Shown one piece after another: positions 6,200 to 6,235 of a stretch of DNA of 6,235 bases (its first letter is position 1; every line of letters starts with the position of its first letter). Position numbers and translations under genes: made by a program. Origin of the DNA: an uncultured beta proteobacterium (GTDB lineage Bacteria; Pseudomonadota; Gammaproteobacteria; Burkholderiales; SG8-39); assembly GCA_903868285.1 (NCBI GenBank), contig CAIPUP010000397.1, positions 1 to 6,235 of the forward strand, given 5' to 3'. Below the pieces are notes generated by a model. The model was not told the origin of the DNA and did not search any database. It saw only the letters and a program-made list of their open reading frames with translations.

Positions 6200-6235
6200 C
6201 CGTACTCCGAACCCCGTACTCCGAACCCCGTACTC
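6200..6235. repeat. 14-bp tandem repeat running off the right edge
   Basis: CCGTACTCCGAACC is repeated perfectly at 6200-6213 and 6214-6227, with a third copy begun at 6228-6235 where the window ends. The total copy number is unknown. It starts 15 bp after the SDR stop codon. Confidence 0.93.

Overview
The window is GC-rich, ordinary proteobacterial chromosome. The left edge holds a tRNA-Tyr / tRNA-Gly pair read leftward. This is the gene order found upstream of a tuf gene in many gamma- and beta-proteobacteria (Tyr-Gly-Thr-tuf), but tRNA-Thr and tuf lie outside the window, so that link is inference. The tRNA-Tyr encodes its own CCA. The protein families present (Bug/TctC binding protein, beta-like GST, luciferase-like monooxygenase, beta-hydroxyacid dehydrogenase, extended SDR) suggest a metabolically versatile Pseudomonas-like or Burkholderiales-like organism. 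The genus cannot be fixed from the sequence.

Layout: 1-235, two tRNA genes and a near-consensus sigma70 promoter on the minus strand. 294-1031 (+), an alpha/beta hydrolase, divergent from the tRNA promoter. 1050-1688 (-), a glutathione S-transferase, convergent with the hydrolase across an 18-bp gap. 1811-2875 and 2937-3989 (+), a probable two-gene operon for a periplasmic Bug/TctC solute-binding protein and a LuxA-like flavin-dependent monooxygenase. 4097-4948 (-), an NAD-binding beta-hydroxyacid dehydrogenase, convergent with the monooxygenase. 5102-6184 (+), an extended SDR most like D-erythronate dehydrogenase (DenD), divergent from the beta-hydroxyacid dehydrogenase. Coding density is high and no gene-free stretch exceeds about 155 bp.

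The genes read as small-molecule catabolism or detoxification: capture of an organic acid (Bug), oxygenation (monooxygenase), glutathione-dependent handling (GST), ester or C-C hydrolysis (hydrolase), and hydroxyacid or sugar-acid oxidation (two dehydrogenases). They do not form one operon, the orientation changes repeatedly, and no substrate can be assigned. The dehydrogenase/DenD-like pair resembles four-carbon acid-sugar catabolism, but the matching kinase, aldolase and isomerase are not in the window.

Most worth checking: the DenD-like SDR has Phe where the catalytic Tyr of YxxxK should be, and apparently His where the family Asn should be. There are also four unrelated short tandem repeats (9, 15, 6 and 14 bp): one in a signal peptide, one directly after a stop codon, one in a leader and one running off the right edge. 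I see no CRISPR array, insertion sequence, phage gene, toxin-antitoxin pair or recognisable defence system.
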